From Gulbenkiania mobilis (GTDB lineage Bacteria > Pseudomonadota > Gammaproteobacteria > Burkholderiales > Chromobacteriaceae), in the NCBI GenBank assembly GCA_004346645.1, contig SMDA01000002.1, positions 372,001-436,000 of the forward strand: a stretch of DNA of 64,000 bases. Reading direction: 5' to 3'. Shown one piece after another: positions 18,948-28,358 of this stretch. Numbering within the stretch: position 1 is the stretch's first letter; every line of letters starts with the position of its first letter. The notes beneath the pieces are model-generated. The model searched no databases. It saw only the letters and a program-made list of their open reading frames with translations, and was not told the DNA's origin. A program made the position numbers and the translations under genes.

Positions 18948-19702
18948 GACTTGTTCCCAATCCGGTGAAGCTCGATCAGCTTCGCGTATTTCATGTAGCT
19001 GTTGAAGCAGCCAATGCTGATGTGGACAAGTCCGGGCAGTCCGTCCCGGAAACCCTGCCTGAAAAAGTAGAACTTGAGAAAACGCAGCAGGGGGCTGAGC
19101 ACCAGCTTGGTGATGCCCACATGTTTTCCACGTCGGAACAGCATTTCGGCCTGCAGGCTGGTGTAACGGTTCTGCTTGGAGAGGTAAAGCGCCAAGTCCT
19201 CCCCAGACTCGTGCATCAGGTCGCCCGGCAGGGTGTGCACCTCGGCCTGGGTAAGGACAGTCTCGTGAACAATATCGTCCGACCAGCGTGCATGCGCCCG
19301 GTGGAACAGCCGCAGGCTGTAGTCCGGGTAGCCTTCCCCGTGCTTCAGAAAACGCCCCATGAACTTGTTGCTGCGTGCAAAACGGTAGGCAAACCCGGGT
19401 GGGTTTTCCAGCAACCTTTTGATTTCACAAGATAATTCTTCAGACAACCACTCATCGGCATCCAGGCAAAGTACCCAATCATGACAAGCGGCCTGCACTG
19501 CGAACTGCTTTTGCGGACCGAAACCCAGCCAGTCCTGGTGGATAACTTTGGCCTTATAGGCAGAAGCTATTGCCAATGTCGTATCAGTACTACCCGAATC
19601 CACTACCACGATTTCATCCACCCATGCGGCCTGGGCCAAGCATTTTTCCAGAGCTGGCGCCGCATTCTTGGTAATGACTACCAGGCTGACGGGTTCTCGC
19701 AT
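18944..19702 (-). CDS. Family 2 glycosyltransferase (WaaE/KdtX-like, LPS core)
   Basis: 252-residue inverting glycosyltransferase, GT-A fold. It opens with PVSLVVITKNAAPALEKCL, then VDEIVVVDSGSTDTTLAI (about 28-45) and WVLCLDADEWLS with the metal-binding DAD (about 77-80). The C-terminal YMKYAKLIEL tail is typical of WaaE/KdtX enzymes, which add glucose to heptose I of the LPS inner core. It is the first gene of a two-gene operon with the epimerase, reading away from the putative oriC. The assignment to LPS core is inference, supported by waaC-waaA on the other side of the origin. Confidence 0.85.
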   Translation of the reverse strand: MREPVSLVVITKNAAPALEKCLAQAAWVDEIVVVDSGSTDTTLAIASAYKAKVIHQDWLGFGPQKQFAVQAACHDWVLCLDADEWLSEELSCEIKRLLENPPGFAYRFARSNKFMGRFLKHGEGYPDYSLRLFHRAHARWSDDIVHETVLTQAEVHTLPGDLMHESGEDLALYLSKQNRYTSLQAEMLFRRGKHVGITKLVLSPLLRFLKFYFFRQGFRDGLPGLVHISIGCFNSYMKYAKLIELHRIGNKS

Positions 19703-19754
19703 CTTTTCTCTGTGTTCCTATTAAATACGGATGATACTGGTAGAAGACAGCCGC

Positions 19755-20150
19755 TACCTGTGGATAAGTGATTTTTCAATTTATAATTCAAATACTTATG
19801 GACTATATATAGATGTGCCCAACCCGGCTTGCCGGTAGAGAAGCAATTGTGGATAAGTTGGGCCGTCTTTCAAACTGCTCGTTTATCCACAGACTGAGGC
19901 GACGTTTGCCAGTTGGGTACGGGAAAACGCTTTTGGCCATTCAAACAGCGCATCCTCTTCTTTTCTTTGTTGCCCTTTTATAAAAGGATGAAACTGATGT
20001 AGTAACTGTCCACATGTGGATAAACCGAAAAAACATCAAGGCTGTCAACATCTTGCCCTGTTGATGGGCTTGGGATAGTTGCTACGCCTTGCCTAGGCAC
20101 AGCTTGTGGATAAATCCAGCCCGGGTTTTCCACAGCCTCTTATCCACATT
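19755..20150. other. oriC: Putative chromosomal replication origin (oriC)
   Basis: Non-coding interval between divergent operons with six exact DnaA boxes: TGTGGATAA at 19759-19767, 19848-19856, 20015-20023 and 20105-20113, and TTATCCACA at 19883-19891 and 20140-20148. TTTTCCACA at 20126-20134 differs by one base. An AT-rich stretch, unlike the rest of the window, lies at 19768-19815 (candidate unwinding element), and a second T-rich tract at 19957-19985. Genes to the left mostly read left and those to the right mostly read right, and four parS-like sites lie within 33 kb. dnaA is not adjacent. Confidence 0.82.
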
Positions 20151-20208
20151 TGATGGCGGCCAATTCTACTTGGTTAACCACAGGGCCGCTCGTACAATGC
20201 GAGCCATG

Positions 20209-21165
20209 ATGCAGCTCTTGATCGTGCGGACCTCGTCGATGGGGGACCTCATCCACACCTGGCCAGCCGTCACCGACCTTGCCGAACACTTCCCCAATGT
20301 CGAAATCTCCTGGTTGGCCGAAGAAGGCTTTGCCGATATCGCGCGCCTGCACCCCGCAGTCCGGCGCGTGATCCCGCTTGCCTGGCGCCGCTGGCGACGC
20401 AGCCTGCTTTCGCCCACCACCTGGCGCGAGATGCGGGCCCTGAAGGCCACGCTACAGGGAGGCCGCTGGGATTGGGTGATTGACAGCCAGGGCCTGCTCA
20501 AGAGCGCCCTGCCGGCACGCCTTGCCCAAGGTCCGCTGGTGGGCTACGACTTTGGCAGCATCCGCGAGCCGCTGGCCAGCCTGTTCTACGATCGTCGCCT
20601 GACGGTGCCGCGGACCCTGAACGCCATCGAGCGCAATCGTCGCCTGTTTGGGCAGGCGCTGGGTTACAACCCGGAGGGCGCCCCCCGGTTTGGCATCGGG
20701 GCAGGCGAACGACCACCCTGGCTCACCGAAGGGGGCTACGCAGTATTTCTGCATGCCACCAGCCGGCCTTCCAAGGAATGGCCGGAACAAGCCTGGATCG
20801 CACTGGGGAAAACCTTGGCCGAGACCGAAGGCTGGCCGGTGGTGCTGCCTTGGGGCAACGATACCGAGAAGGCCCGCGCAGAACGGCTGGCGCAGGCCAT
20901 GCCTGCCGCCGTGGTGGCGCCCAGGCTCAGTCTGCCGGAGGCGGCCGGACTGATCGGGCATGCGGCGGCAGTGGTGGGGGTGGACACCGGGTTGACGCAT
21001 CTGGCCAATGCGCTGGATGTACCGCTGGTGGCGCTCTACACCGATACCGACCCTGCCCGCACCGGAGTGGTGGAGACCGCCTGGGCCACCAACCTGGGCG
21101 GTATTGGGGCGTGTCCCACACCTGAAGCGGTGCTGGACGCCCTCCGCCGGGTGCGGCAGGCATGA
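20209..21165 (+). CDS. waaC: LPS heptosyltransferase I
   Basis: Adds the first L-glycero-D-manno-heptose to Kdo of lipid A-core on the cytosolic face of the inner membrane. The 318 residues begin MQLLIVRTSSMGDLIHTWPA, matching the E. coli WaaC start; hence ATG 20209 rather than in-frame starts further upstream, which would run through DnaA boxes (20206 is equally possible). WLAEEGFADI, VIDSQGLLKSAL, REPLASLFYDR, FLHATSRPSKEWPEQAW and VGVDTGLTHLANAL (about 260-273) are family signatures. Its stop overlaps the waaA start (ATGA). An exact 12-bp repeat encodes LAE at 20312. Confidence 0.95.
   Translation: MQLLIVRTSSMGDLIHTWPAVTDLAEHFPNVEISWLAEEGFADIARLHPAVRRVIPLAWRRWRRSLLSPTTWREMRALKATLQGGRWDWVIDSQGLLKSALPARLAQGPLVGYDFGSIREPLASLFYDRRLTVPRTLNAIERNRRLFGQALGYNPEGAPRFGIGAGERPPWLTEGGYAVFLHATSRPSKEWPEQAWIALGKTLAETEGWPVVLPWGNDTEKARAERLAQAMPAAVVAPRLSLPEAAGLIGHAAAVVGVDTGLTHLANALDVPLVALYTDTDPARTGVVETAWATNLGGIGACPTPEAVLDALRRVRQA
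20312..20323 (+). repeat. DUS-like 12-mer in waaC
   Basis: Exact copy on the coding strand, read as part of WLAEE. Confidence 0.8.
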
Positions 21166-22424
21166 TTGCCCGGCGCCTCTATGGCGCAGTCTGGCCCCTG
21201 CTGTTGCCGCTGGTCAGGCGCTACCTGCGCAAGCGGGCCCGCAAGGCGCCGGCCTATCTGGAACACTGGGACGAACGCTTCGGCCAACCTTTTGCCGCCC
21301 GCCATCGCGGAGCGATCTGGATTCATGCGGTATCGGTAGGTGAGACGCGCGCTGCACTGCCTCTGGTGCGTGCCCTGCAGGCCCGCTGGCCGGGGGTGCC
21401 GCTGCTGATTACCCAGATGACCCCCACCGGTCGTGCCACCGCTGCCGAACTCTACCCCGATGCCGAGATTCGCTACCTTCCCTACGACACGCCTGCCGCT
21501 GTGGCGCGTTTTCTATCCGACCATGCTCCGCGTTTCGGGGTGCTGATGGAAACCGAACTGTGGCCCAACCTGATCGCGGCAGCGGCCTGCAGCGGGGTGC
21601 CACTGTTTCTGGCCAACGCGCGCTTGTCGGAGAAGTCGCTGGCGGGATACCGGCGCATCGGTGCGCTGATCCGTCCCGCCCTCGCACAGTTGACGGGCGT
21701 GGCTGCGCAAACCGCTGAGGACGCCCGGCGCCTGACCCAACTTGGGGCCCGCGAGGTGCACGTGTGCGGCAACACCAAGTTCGATTTCACGCCCCCCCTC
21801 GACAAACTGGCATTGGGAGAGGACTTCCGACAGCGGATCGGGCCGCGCCCGGTGCTGGTGTGTGCCAGCACACGCGAAGGCGAGGAAGCTTTGCTCTTCG
21901 CTGCCTGGAGCGCTGCGCGGGCACGGGTGGGCAGGGTCTTGCTGGTGGTGGTGCCGCGCCATCCGGAACGCTTTGACAGCGTGGCGGGCTTGGCCGAAGG
22001 CGCCGGCCTGGCGTGCGCGCGCCGCAGCGAAGAAGGCCCGGTGCCGCCCGATGCTGCAGTATGGCTGGGGGACAGCATGGGTGAGCTGTTCGGCTATTAC
22101 GCGGCGGCCGATGTGGCCTTCGTGGGCGGCAGCCTGCTGCCTCTGGGGGGACAGAACCTGATCGAGCCGGCCAGCATCGGGCGGCCGGTGCTGTTCGGCC
22201 CCCACATGTTCAACTTTGCCGAAGCCAGCCGTCTTGCACTCGAGGCCGGCGCGGCACGGCAGGTGCCGGATGCCGGGGCGCTGGTGGACGAAGCGCTGGC
22301 CCTTCTGGCGGATGCACCCGCCAGGCAGGCGATGCACGACGCCGCCCTGGCGTTCACCGCGGCCCACCGGGGCGCCAGCGACCGCATCGTGGAACTGATC
22401 GCCGGCCGTCTTCTCCAAGCCTGA
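21162..22424 (+). CDS. waaA: 3-deoxy-D-manno-octulosonic acid (Kdo) transferase
   Basis: Transfers Kdo from CMP-Kdo to the lipid A precursor. The 420 residues have an N-terminal membrane anchor (LYGAVWPLLLPLVRRYL), then IWIHAVSVGETRAALPL with the catalytic Glu in SVGE (about 54-57), LLITQMTPTGRATA, FGVLMETELWPNLI (about 127-140) and VFVGGS-like VAFVGGSLLPLGGQNLIEPA with the nucleotide-binding GGQN/E region (about 321-340). It overlaps waaC by four bases. The number of Kdo units added cannot be told from the sequence. It contains a repeat copy at 21278. Confidence 0.96.
   Translation: MIARRLYGAVWPLLLPLVRRYLRKRARKAPAYLEHWDERFGQPFAARHRGAIWIHAVSVGETRAALPLVRALQARWPGVPLLITQMTPTGRATAAELYPDAEIRYLPYDTPAAVARFLSDHAPRFGVLMETELWPNLIAAAACSGVPLFLANARLSEKSLAGYRRIGALIRPALAQLTGVAAQTAEDARRLTQLGAREVHVCGNTKFDFTPPLDKLALGEDFRQRIGPRPVLVCASTREGEEALLFAAWSAARARVGRVLLVVVPRHPERFDSVAGLAEGAGLACARRSEEGPVPPDAAVWLGDSMGELFGYYAAADVAFVGGSLLPLGGQNLIEPASIGRPVLFGPHMFNFAEASRLALEAGAARQVPDAGALVDEALALLADAPARQAMHDAALAFTAAHRGASDRIVELIAGRLLQA
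21278..21289 (-). repeat. DUS-like 12-mer in waaA
   Basis: Exact copy on the minus strand within the extended AAGGTTGGCCGAAGC form, encoding part of RFGQPF in waaA. Confidence 0.8.
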
Positions 22425-22457
22425 CGGGCAATCGCCCGGTCCGACAAGGAGCCCGCC

Positions 22458-22676
22458 ATGCCGGTCAATCACAAGAAACTGCTGCGCAGCAAGTGGACGG
22501 CCGTGGCCCCCACCAGCCGTGAGAAACACTTCATGGTGGTAAGGGTTACGCGCGATCAGGAGGATCCGCAGAAAGTGCTGACGGTGGATCTGGAGGCCGT
22601 GCTCACGCGCCGCCGCTGGACACTGCCGTGGCGCGATCTGGGCGATTCGGCCTCATGGCGCGCCGGCTGGCTCTAG
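22458..22676 (+). CDS. TIGR02450-family small Trp-rich protein
   Basis: 72-residue protein of the TIGR02450 family, conserved in many proteobacteria without known function. It starts NHKKLLRSKWTAVAPTSREKHFMVV, the family hallmark, and has three more Trp in the C-terminal half. AGGAG lies eight bases before the ATG. It sits 34 bases after waaA on the same strand, so it may be cotranscribed. No signal peptide or membrane segment is seen. It converges with the HD-GYP gene four bases later. Confidence 0.8.
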   Translation: MPVNHKKLLRSKWTAVAPTSREKHFMVVRVTRDQEDPQKVLTVDLEAVLTRRRWTLPWRDLGDSASWRAGWL

Positions 22677-22680
22677 GCTG

Positions 22681-23895
22681 CTAGAGAAAGCGCAGCGGGT
22701 CCACCTTCCACTTTTCCGGCGCTTCGTGGCGCACGATGCTGTCACCGCCGCCAAAACCCAGCGGCCGCGACAGGTCTACCACTTCGGGCGGGATGTGGCT
22801 GTTGCTGCGCAGACTGAAGAACACCTTCACCTTGGGCGCGATCAGGCTCTTCTCGTTCTGTTCCACCACCACGCCCAGCCGGCCGCTTTCCAGCCGTACC
22901 AGTGTTCCGACCGGATAGATGCCGGTGGCGCGCATGAAAGCCTGCACCAAGGCCGGGTTGAAGTGATGCCGCGACCATTCATACAGCTTGCGCAGCGCGT
23001 CGGTGGGCGCCATGCCCTGGTGATAGCAGCGGTCCGAGGTGAGGGCGTCGTACACGTCGACGATCGCGGCCATCTGGCCAAGTTCGGAAATCTGGTCGCC
23101 TTTCAGTCCGAGCGGATAGCCGCTGCCATCGTGCCGCTCATGGTGCTGCGCGGCCACCTCGATGGCCATGGCGGTGATGCCGGGGGTGGCCTCCAGGATA
23201 CGGCGGCTTTCCACAACGTGGCATTTCATCACCGCGAACTCCTGCTCGGTCAGCCGGCCTGGCTTGTTGAGGATGGCATCGTCAATGCGCATCTTGCCGA
23301 TATCGTGCAGCATGCCTCCCAGACCAGCGTGGAAGATGCGTTCGGCGCCCATCTGCCGGGCGTTGCAGAAGCTCACCATCAGGGCGCCCACGCTCACCGA
23401 GTGCAGAAAGGTGTAGTCGTCCTTGTCCTTGATGCGGCACAGCGACAGCAGTGCACCGGGGTTGGCCAGCAGCGAGCCGGTCATGCGCTCCACCACCGGC
23501 TCCACCTGAGCCACCTGCACTTGGCGCCCCAGCCGCACGTCGTTCATCACACTGTGCATGATGCGGCTGGCTTCGTGGTGCACTTGCCGCGCCCGCCCGA
23601 TTTCCTCCCCGGCCTCGCGTCGGGCCGCTGCAGGCGGTGCTTCGGTCGCAAAGGCGCGGATCTCGCTGTCGAGCTGGCATTCAACCTCCTGGACGGTGGG
23701 CGCATGCACCAGATCCAATCCGCGGCTGGTATCAATGTAGATTTCGTAGATGCCGGCATCGGCAATGCGGCGGATGTCGCTTTCGTCTTCCAGCAGGAAG
23801 CGGTTGCGCAGAAAGGGATGACTCATCCAGTCGCAGTTGAGGTCGTGGATGTACATGCCGACCCTCAGGTCGGAAATCTCGATGCGCTTGATCAT
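22681..23895 (-). CDS. HD-GYP domain cyclic-di-GMP phosphodiesterase with DUF3391
   Basis: 404-residue cytosolic protein likely to hydrolyse cyclic di-GMP and so affect motility or biofilm. The N-terminal DUF3391 segment IKRIEISDLRVGMYIHDLNCDW is followed by the HD-GYP domain with MLHDIGKMRIDDAILNKPG (about 194-212, HD metal residues) and HHERHDGSGYPLGLKGDQI (about 248-266, GYP motif); all key residues are present. A C-terminal beta-rich piece (GTLVRLESGRLGVVVEQNE) resembles PilZ-adjacent tails. ATG 23895 has GGAG upstream; ATG 23928 adds eleven unconserved residues. Confidence 0.9.
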   Translation of the reverse strand: MIKRIEISDLRVGMYIHDLNCDWMSHPFLRNRFLLEDESDIRRIADAGIYEIYIDTSRGLDLVHAPTVQEVECQLDSEIRAFATEAPPAAARREAGEEIGRARQVHHEASRIMHSVMNDVRLGRQVQVAQVEPVVERMTGSLLANPGALLSLCRIKDKDDYTFLHSVSVGALMVSFCNARQMGAERIFHAGLGGMLHDIGKMRIDDAILNKPGRLTEQEFAVMKCHVVESRRILEATPGITAMAIEVAAQHHERHDGSGYPLGLKGDQISELGQMAAIVDVYDALTSDRCYHQGMAPTDALRKLYEWSRHHFNPALVQAFMRATGIYPVGTLVRLESGRLGVVVEQNEKSLIAPKVKVFFSLRSNSHIPPEVVDLSRPLGFGGGDSIVRHEAPEKWKVDPLRFL

Positions 23896-24006
23896 GCCTG
23901 GCTCCGGTCTGCGCCGGTGGAACAACACTGCAGAAATTCTAACGGCGCGGACCAGGTGCTGTCGCGGCCGTTTCGGCCAACCCTTGCGCTGGCGCAGGCA
24001 AAGCGG

Positions 24007-24033
24007 ACGGGGCAGCCCGAAGGACTGCCCCGT
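24007..24033 (-). terminator. GC hairpin downstream of prfA
   Basis: 9-bp perfect stem ACGGGGCAG / CTGCCCCGT, about 25 bases after the prfA stop on the minus strand. There is no U-run, so termination is probable but not certain. A DUS-like one-mismatch copy (GGTTGGCCGAAA form) follows near 23971. Confidence 0.6.
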
Positions 24034-24058
24034 TGCATGGCGCGCCTACCGTCGGCGC

Positions 24059-25135
24059 TCAGTCGCCCAGTTGGGCCAGCTGTTCGGCCTGGTGCTCGGC
24101 AATCAGCGCGTCGGTCAGTTCGGCCAGGTCACCGTCCATCACCTGATCGAGCTTGTAGAGGGTGAGGTTGATGCGGTGGTCGGTGATCCGGCCCTGAGGA
24201 TAGTTGTAGGTACGGATGCGCTCCGAGCGGTCGCCTGAACCGATCAGGCTCTTGCGTTCGGCCGCTTCCTTCTGCTGCTTCTCGCGCAGTTGGATGTCGT
24301 AGATGCGGGCCGCCAGCACCTGCATGGCGCTGGCCTTGTTGGCATGCTGCGAGCGCCCGTCCTGGCACTCGGCTACGATGCCGGTGGGCAGGTGAGTGAT
24401 GCGTACCGCGGAGTCGGTCTTGTTGATGTGCTGGCCACCGGCCCCGCTGGCGCGGAAGGTATCGATGCGCAGGTCGGCCGGGTTGAGCACCACCTCGGCG
24501 ATCTCCTCCGCCTCGGGCATCACCGCCACCGTGCAGGCAGAGGTATGGATGCGTCCTTGGGTTTCGGTGGCGGGCACCCGCTGCACCCGGTGGCCACCCG
24601 ATTCGAACTTGAGCCGTGAATACGCTCCCAGACCGATCAGGCGCACGATCACTTCCTTGTAGCCGCCCAGGTCGGATTCGCTGGCCGAAACGATCTCCAC
24701 CTGCCAGCGGTTGCGCTCGGCATAGCGGGTGTACATGCGCAGCAGGTCGCCGGCGAACAGCGCGGCCTCGTCTCCGCCGGTACCGGCGCGGATTTCCAGG
24801 AAGATGTTCTTCTCGTCGTTGGGGTCCTTGGGTAACAGGAGCTTCTGCAGCGCGAGATCGAGCTCGGCCAGGCGCGTACGTCCGGCGTCGATCTCTGCCT
24901 GGGCGAACTCCTTCATGTCCGGATCGGCGAGCATCTCCTCGGCGGTAGCGAGGTCGTTCTCGCACTGGCGGTAGGCCGCGAAGGCCTCCACCACCGGGGT
25001 GAGTTCGGCGTGTTCGCGCGTCAGCTTGCGGAACAGATCCATGTCGCGCGTGGCGTTTTCCTGTGCCAAGAGCTGGGTGACTTCTTCAAGACGCTCGGTC
25101 AGCTGTCCGAGCCTGGCTGCGATCGAGGCTTTCAT
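24059..25135 (-). CDS. prfA: Peptide chain release factor 1
   Basis: Recognises UAA and UAG stop codons and triggers peptide release. The 358 residues are the usual RF1 length. The GGQ catalytic loop is in [17 protein letters not shown] (about 229-245), and the class signature continues with [16 protein letters not shown]. The C-terminal [20 protein letters not shown] motif is also present. The start overlaps the hemA stop by four bases (ATGA), giving the common hemA-prfA operon; prmC, often next, is absent. Confidence 0.97.
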   Translation of the reverse strand: MKASIAARLGQLTERLEEVTQLLAQENATRDMDLFRKLTREHAELTPVVEAFAAYRQCENDLATAEEMLADPDMKEFAQAEIDAGRTRLAELDLALQKLLLPKDPNDEKNIFLEIRAGTGGDEAALFAGDLLRMYTRYAERNRWQVEIVSASESDLGGYKEVIVRLIGLGAYSRLKFESGGHRVQRVPATETQGRIHTSACTVAVMPEAEEIAEVVLNPADLRIDTFRASGAGGQHINKTDSAVRITHLPTGIVAECQDGRSQHANKASAMQVLAARIYDIQLREKQQKEAAERKSLIGSGDRSERIRTYNYPQGRITDHRINLTLYKLDQVMDGDLAELTDALIAEHQAEQLAQLGD

Positions 25136-26388
25136 TCGGTTTCCGTAGTCAGGCGGTAAAGGCGTGCGACCGCTTCGGCCAAGCCCTCATGACCGCTGCC
25201 GCCGCGCCCGGACAGGGCCTCGGTGGGCGGATGCATCAGCTTGTTGGTCAACTGCACCGACAACTGCTCGAGCACCTTCTCCGGTGGCAGACCCCGCGCC
25301 AGCTGCTTGAGGGCCGCCTCTAGCGCCGCCTGGCGGGTGGCCTCGGCCTTGTCGCGCAGCGTGCGGATCAGTGGCGCGGCCTCGCGCTTCTTCAGCCATT
25401 CGGAAAACTCCGTCACCCGTGCCTGGATGATGGTCTCGGCTTCCTCGGCGGCCAGCTGCCGCGCTTCGCGCCCCACTTCCACGATGCCGGCGATGTCGTC
25501 CACCGTGTACAGGAAGACATCGTCCAGTCCGTCCACTTCGGCCTCGATGTCGCGCGGCACGGCCAGGTCCAGCATGAACATTGGCCGGTGGCGACGAGCC
25601 TTGATGGCGCGTTCCACCAGCCCCTTGCCGATGATGGGCAACTGGCTGGCAGTGGAACTGACCACCACGTCGAAACGTTGCAGCTGATCGGGCAGCTCCG
25701 ACAGCGTGACGGCCTCGCCACCGAAACGTTCGGCCAACTTTTGCCCCCGCTCCAGCGTGCGGTTGGCAATCGTGATACAGGCGGGCTGGCGCGCGGCGAA
25801 GTGTGTGGCTACCAGTTCGATCATCTCGCCAGCGCCGATGAAGAGGACATTCAGCTCGCCGATGGTGGGGAAAATCTGTTCGGCCAGCTTGACCGCCGCA
25901 GCCGACATCGACACCGAGCTTGCGCCCACAGCAGTGCGGCTGCGCACTTCCTTGGCCACGGCAAAAGTCTTCTGGAACAGGCCGTTGAGCAGCGAGCCGA
26001 GGGTACCCACGCGTTCGGCGGTGCGCACCGCATCCTTGATCTGGCCCAGGATCTGGGTTTCACCCAGCACCATGGAGTCGAGGCCGGAGGCAACACGGAA
26101 AGCATGGCGGGCGGCCTCGGGGGCCTCCAGCCGGTAGAGGTAGGGAGCGATCTCTTCCGGCGCCAGCCCATGGAATGCCGACAGCCAGCGCGTGGGCGCG
26201 GCCGGGTCCGGGCTGGCACAGTAAAGCTCTGTGCGGTTGCAGGTCGAAACGATGGCGGCTTCCGTGGCGGCACGGGAGTTCACCAGGCTTTCCAGCGCTC
26301 CGGGCAGCGTTTCAGCCGGAAAAGCGAGCTTTTCGCGCACCGATAGCGGGGCTGTTTGGTGGTTGAGTCCGATGGCGACCAGGTGCAT
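25132..26388 (-). CDS. hemA: Glutamyl-tRNA reductase
   Basis: First committed step of C5-pathway haem synthesis: reduces glutamyl-tRNA(Glu) to glutamate-1-semialdehyde with NADPH. 418 residues. It starts [20 protein letters not shown], with the nucleophilic Cys in [12 protein letters not shown] (about 46-57). [19 protein letters not shown] (about 100-118) binds the substrate, and [17 protein letters not shown] (about 184-200) starts the NADPH domain. A C-terminal dimerisation helix is present. It is translationally coupled to prfA and divergent from pdxH across a 106-base promoter region. Confidence 0.97.
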   Translation of the reverse strand: MHLVAIGLNHQTAPLSVREKLAFPAETLPGALESLVNSRAATEAAIVSTCNRTELYCASPDPAAPTRWLSAFHGLAPEEIAPYLYRLEAPEAARHAFRVASGLDSMVLGETQILGQIKDAVRTAERVGTLGSLLNGLFQKTFAVAKEVRSRTAVGASSVSMSAAAVKLAEQIFPTIGELNVLFIGAGEMIELVATHFAARQPACITIANRTLERGQKLAERFGGEAVTLSELPDQLQRFDVVVSSTASQLPIIGKGLVERAIKARRHRPMFMLDLAVPRDIEAEVDGLDDVFLYTVDDIAGIVEVGREARQLAAEEAETIIQARVTEFSEWLKKREAAPLIRTLRDKAEATRQAALEAALKQLARGLPPEKVLEQLSVQLTNKLMHPPTEALSGRGGSGHEGLAEAVARLYRLTTETE

Positions 26389-26494
26389 GGGCGGAGCGAC
26401 CGCAAATCAAATGGGGTATTCTAGCCCAAACTGGTGCCGGGCGGGCGCGCCTCTCTGGCCGAGGCTGCCTGCCGCTTACCCGAGGAAGGATGCT

Positions 26495-27133
26495 ATGACG
26501 CTGAATCTGGCCGACATCCGCAAGGATTACGCAAAGAAGGAACTCTCCCCCGACGACTGCCTGCCGGACCCGGTGGCGCAGTTCGAAGTCTGGCTCAATG
26601 AGGCGATCAGCGCCGCCGTGCCCGAGCCCACCGCGATGAACATCGCCACCGTCGATGCGCAGGGTCGGCCCAGTGCACGCATGGTGCTGCTCAAGGGCAT
26701 CGAGGCGGGGTGCTTCGTGTTCTACACCAACTACGACAGCCGCAAGGGCAGCCAGCTTTCGGCCAACCCCTATGTCGCGCTCACCTTTTTCTGGCCCGAA
26801 CTGGAGCGTCAGGTGCGCATCGAAGGACGGGTGCAGCGTGTCGATCCGGAGGTGTCCGACGCCTACTTTGCCAGCCGACCCTACGCCAGCCGCATCGGTG
26901 CCTGGGCCAGCGAGCAGAGCCGCGAGATCGACGGCAAGTCGGTACTGGTGAAACGTGCCGCGCTCTTCGGTGCCAAGTATCCGCTCAATGTGCCGCGACC
27001 GCCGCACTGGGGTGGGTTTGCCGTCACGCCGGAACGCGTGGAATTCTGGCAGGGCCGTCCCAGCCGGTTGCACGACCGGGTGGACTACCGTCTGACCGAA
27101 GCCGGCTGGCAGCGCAGCCGGCTTGCGCCCTGA
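26495..27133 (+). CDS. pdxH: Pyridoxine/pyridoxamine 5'-phosphate oxidase
   Basis: FMN enzyme making pyridoxal 5'-phosphate. 212 residues. Motifs seen are [21 protein letters not shown] (about 48-68), [17 protein letters not shown] (FMN-binding, about 76-92), [19 protein letters not shown] (about 127-145) and the C-terminal [13 protein letters not shown]. The start ATG 26495 follows AGGAAGG at 26483-26489. The PLP product serves several neighbours in the window (lysA, the HisC-like enzyme, yggS), but no operon links them. Confidence 0.97.
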   Translation: MTLNLADIRKDYAKKELSPDDCLPDPVAQFEVWLNEAISAAVPEPTAMNIATVDAQGRPSARMVLLKGIEAGCFVFYTNYDSRKGSQLSANPYVALTFFWPELERQVRIEGRVQRVDPEVSDAYFASRPYASRIGAWASEQSREIDGKSVLVKRAALFGAKYPLNVPRPPHWGGFAVTPERVEFWQGRPSRLHDRVDYRLTEAGWQRSRLAP

Positions 27134-27136
27134 ACC

Positions 27137-28237
27137 TTACCGGTGGGCCAGCACCTGCGGGCCCACCGCCTCCACTGTGGCGCAGCCAGTCAGCGCCATC
27201 GCCATTTCCAGTTCCTCATGCAGCAACTTGAGCAGGTGGGCCACGCCCAAGGCGCCTGCGGTGGCCAGCGCATGGGCCTGTGGCCGGCCCACCATCACCG
27301 CATCCGCCCCCAGCGCCAGTGCCTTGAGCACATCCGTGCCCCGGCGGATGCCGCCATCCACCAGTACCGTCATCCGTGTCCCCACCGCCTCGGCGATGTC
27401 GGGCAGTAGACGGGCGGTGGCCGGGAGTGTGTCGAGCGAGCGTCCGCCGTGGTTGGATACCACCACACCCGCAAGCTGGCGGTTGGCCGCCTCGCGCGCA
27501 TCGGTGACCGAGGTGATGCCTTTGAGTACGATCGGCAGGCGTGTCTGTGCTTGCAGCCATTCAATGTCGCGCCACGTGGGGGCCTGGGCCATCAGGTGCT
27601 GGAACACTGGGCTTTCCCAGTCGGACAGGACGGGGGGCGCCGGAAGCGGATAAGGCTCCAGGTTGGCGGCCTGCACTGCGGGCGGCAGGCTGAAGCCGGC
27701 GCGGCGCTCCCGGTTGCGCACACCGTTGACCGGGACATCCACCGTCACCACCAGTACTTGGTAACCGGCCGCCTCGGCGCGACGCACCAGGTCGGCGGTT
27801 ACGGCCCGGTCCGGCTGGAAGTAGAGCTGGAACCACAGGGGCCCCGTGGTGGCGGCGGCAATCGCCTCGAGCGGCACGCCGGAGAGTGTGCTGGCGACAA
27901 AGCCCGCACCCATGGCTCCGGCGGCGTAGGCGCTGGCGCGTTCGCCTTCCGGATGCAGCAGCGTCTGGTAGGCCACCGGCGCCAGCAGGATGGGGTGTGC
28001 CATGCTCTGACCGAAGAGCACGGTTCGCGTGTGGCCTTCCTTCAGGTCGGCCAGCACCCGGGTGTGCAGGGGCAGCTGCTGCCATGCAGCAGGGTTGGCC
28101 GAAAGCGTATGTTCATCGCCCACGCCACCACTGACATACGCCCAGGTGGCCTCGGTCATCCGTTCACGGGCATAGCGTTCGTAGTCGCAGGCGGCAACGA
28201 GGTCAGTGGGCAACTGGGCAAGCGGAGGCAGCGGCAT
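27137..28237 (-). CDS. FMN-dependent alpha-hydroxy-acid dehydrogenase/oxidase
   Basis: 366-residue TIM-barrel flavoprotein of the lactate/glycolate oxidase family, oxidising a 2-hydroxy acid. FMN and active-site stretches are LLAPVAYQTLLHPEGE (about 84-99), VDVPVNGVRNRERR (about 169-182), LPIVLKGITS (Lys, about 232-241), VVVSNHGGRSLD (catalytic His, about 256-267) and VDGGIRRGTDVLKALALGADAVMVGRP (about 292-318). No transmembrane anchor is evident. It converges with pdxH three bases apart. Candidate Fur box upstream. LldD, glycolate oxidase or lactate monooxygenase cannot be separated by eye. Confidence 0.85.
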   Translation of the reverse strand: MPLPPLAQLPTDLVAACDYERYARERMTEATWAYVSGGVGDEHTLSANPAAWQQLPLHTRVLADLKEGHTRTVLFGQSMAHPILLAPVAYQTLLHPEGERASAYAAGAMGAGFVASTLSGVPLEAIAAATTGPLWFQLYFQPDRAVTADLVRRAEAAGYQVLVVTVDVPVNGVRNRERRAGFSLPPAVQAANLEPYPLPAPPVLSDWESPVFQHLMAQAPTWRDIEWLQAQTRLPIVLKGITSVTDAREAANRQLAGVVVSNHGGRSLDTLPATARLLPDIAEAVGTRMTVLVDGGIRRGTDVLKALALGADAVMVGRPQAHALATAGALGVAHLLKLLHEELEMAMALTGCATVEAVGPQVLAHR

Positions 28238-28278
28238 GGCAATGTTGGAAGGATGGGAACGGACGCTACATTACACAA

Positions 28279-28297
28279 TAATGCGAACCATTCGCAA
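28279..28297. promoter_or_regulatory. Candidate Fur box before hydroxy-acid dehydrogenase gene
   Basis: TAATGCGAACCATTCGCAA contains the inverted repeat TGCGAA...TTCGCA around a short centre, the pattern of betaproteobacterial Fur sites. It lies about 45 bases upstream of the ATG at 28237, where a promoter is expected. Suggestive only. Confidence 0.45.
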
Positions 28298-28358
28298 ATA
28301 AACGGAACCGTGTTTGACCTGCGTCAGCGTGACGCGCGGGGCGAACCGGTCAGGCGGC

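Noticed and set aside
20089-20208. Longer N-terminus for waaC starting upstream
   Set aside because: It would translate through two DnaA boxes and lacks any similarity to WaaC, whose conserved start is at 20209.
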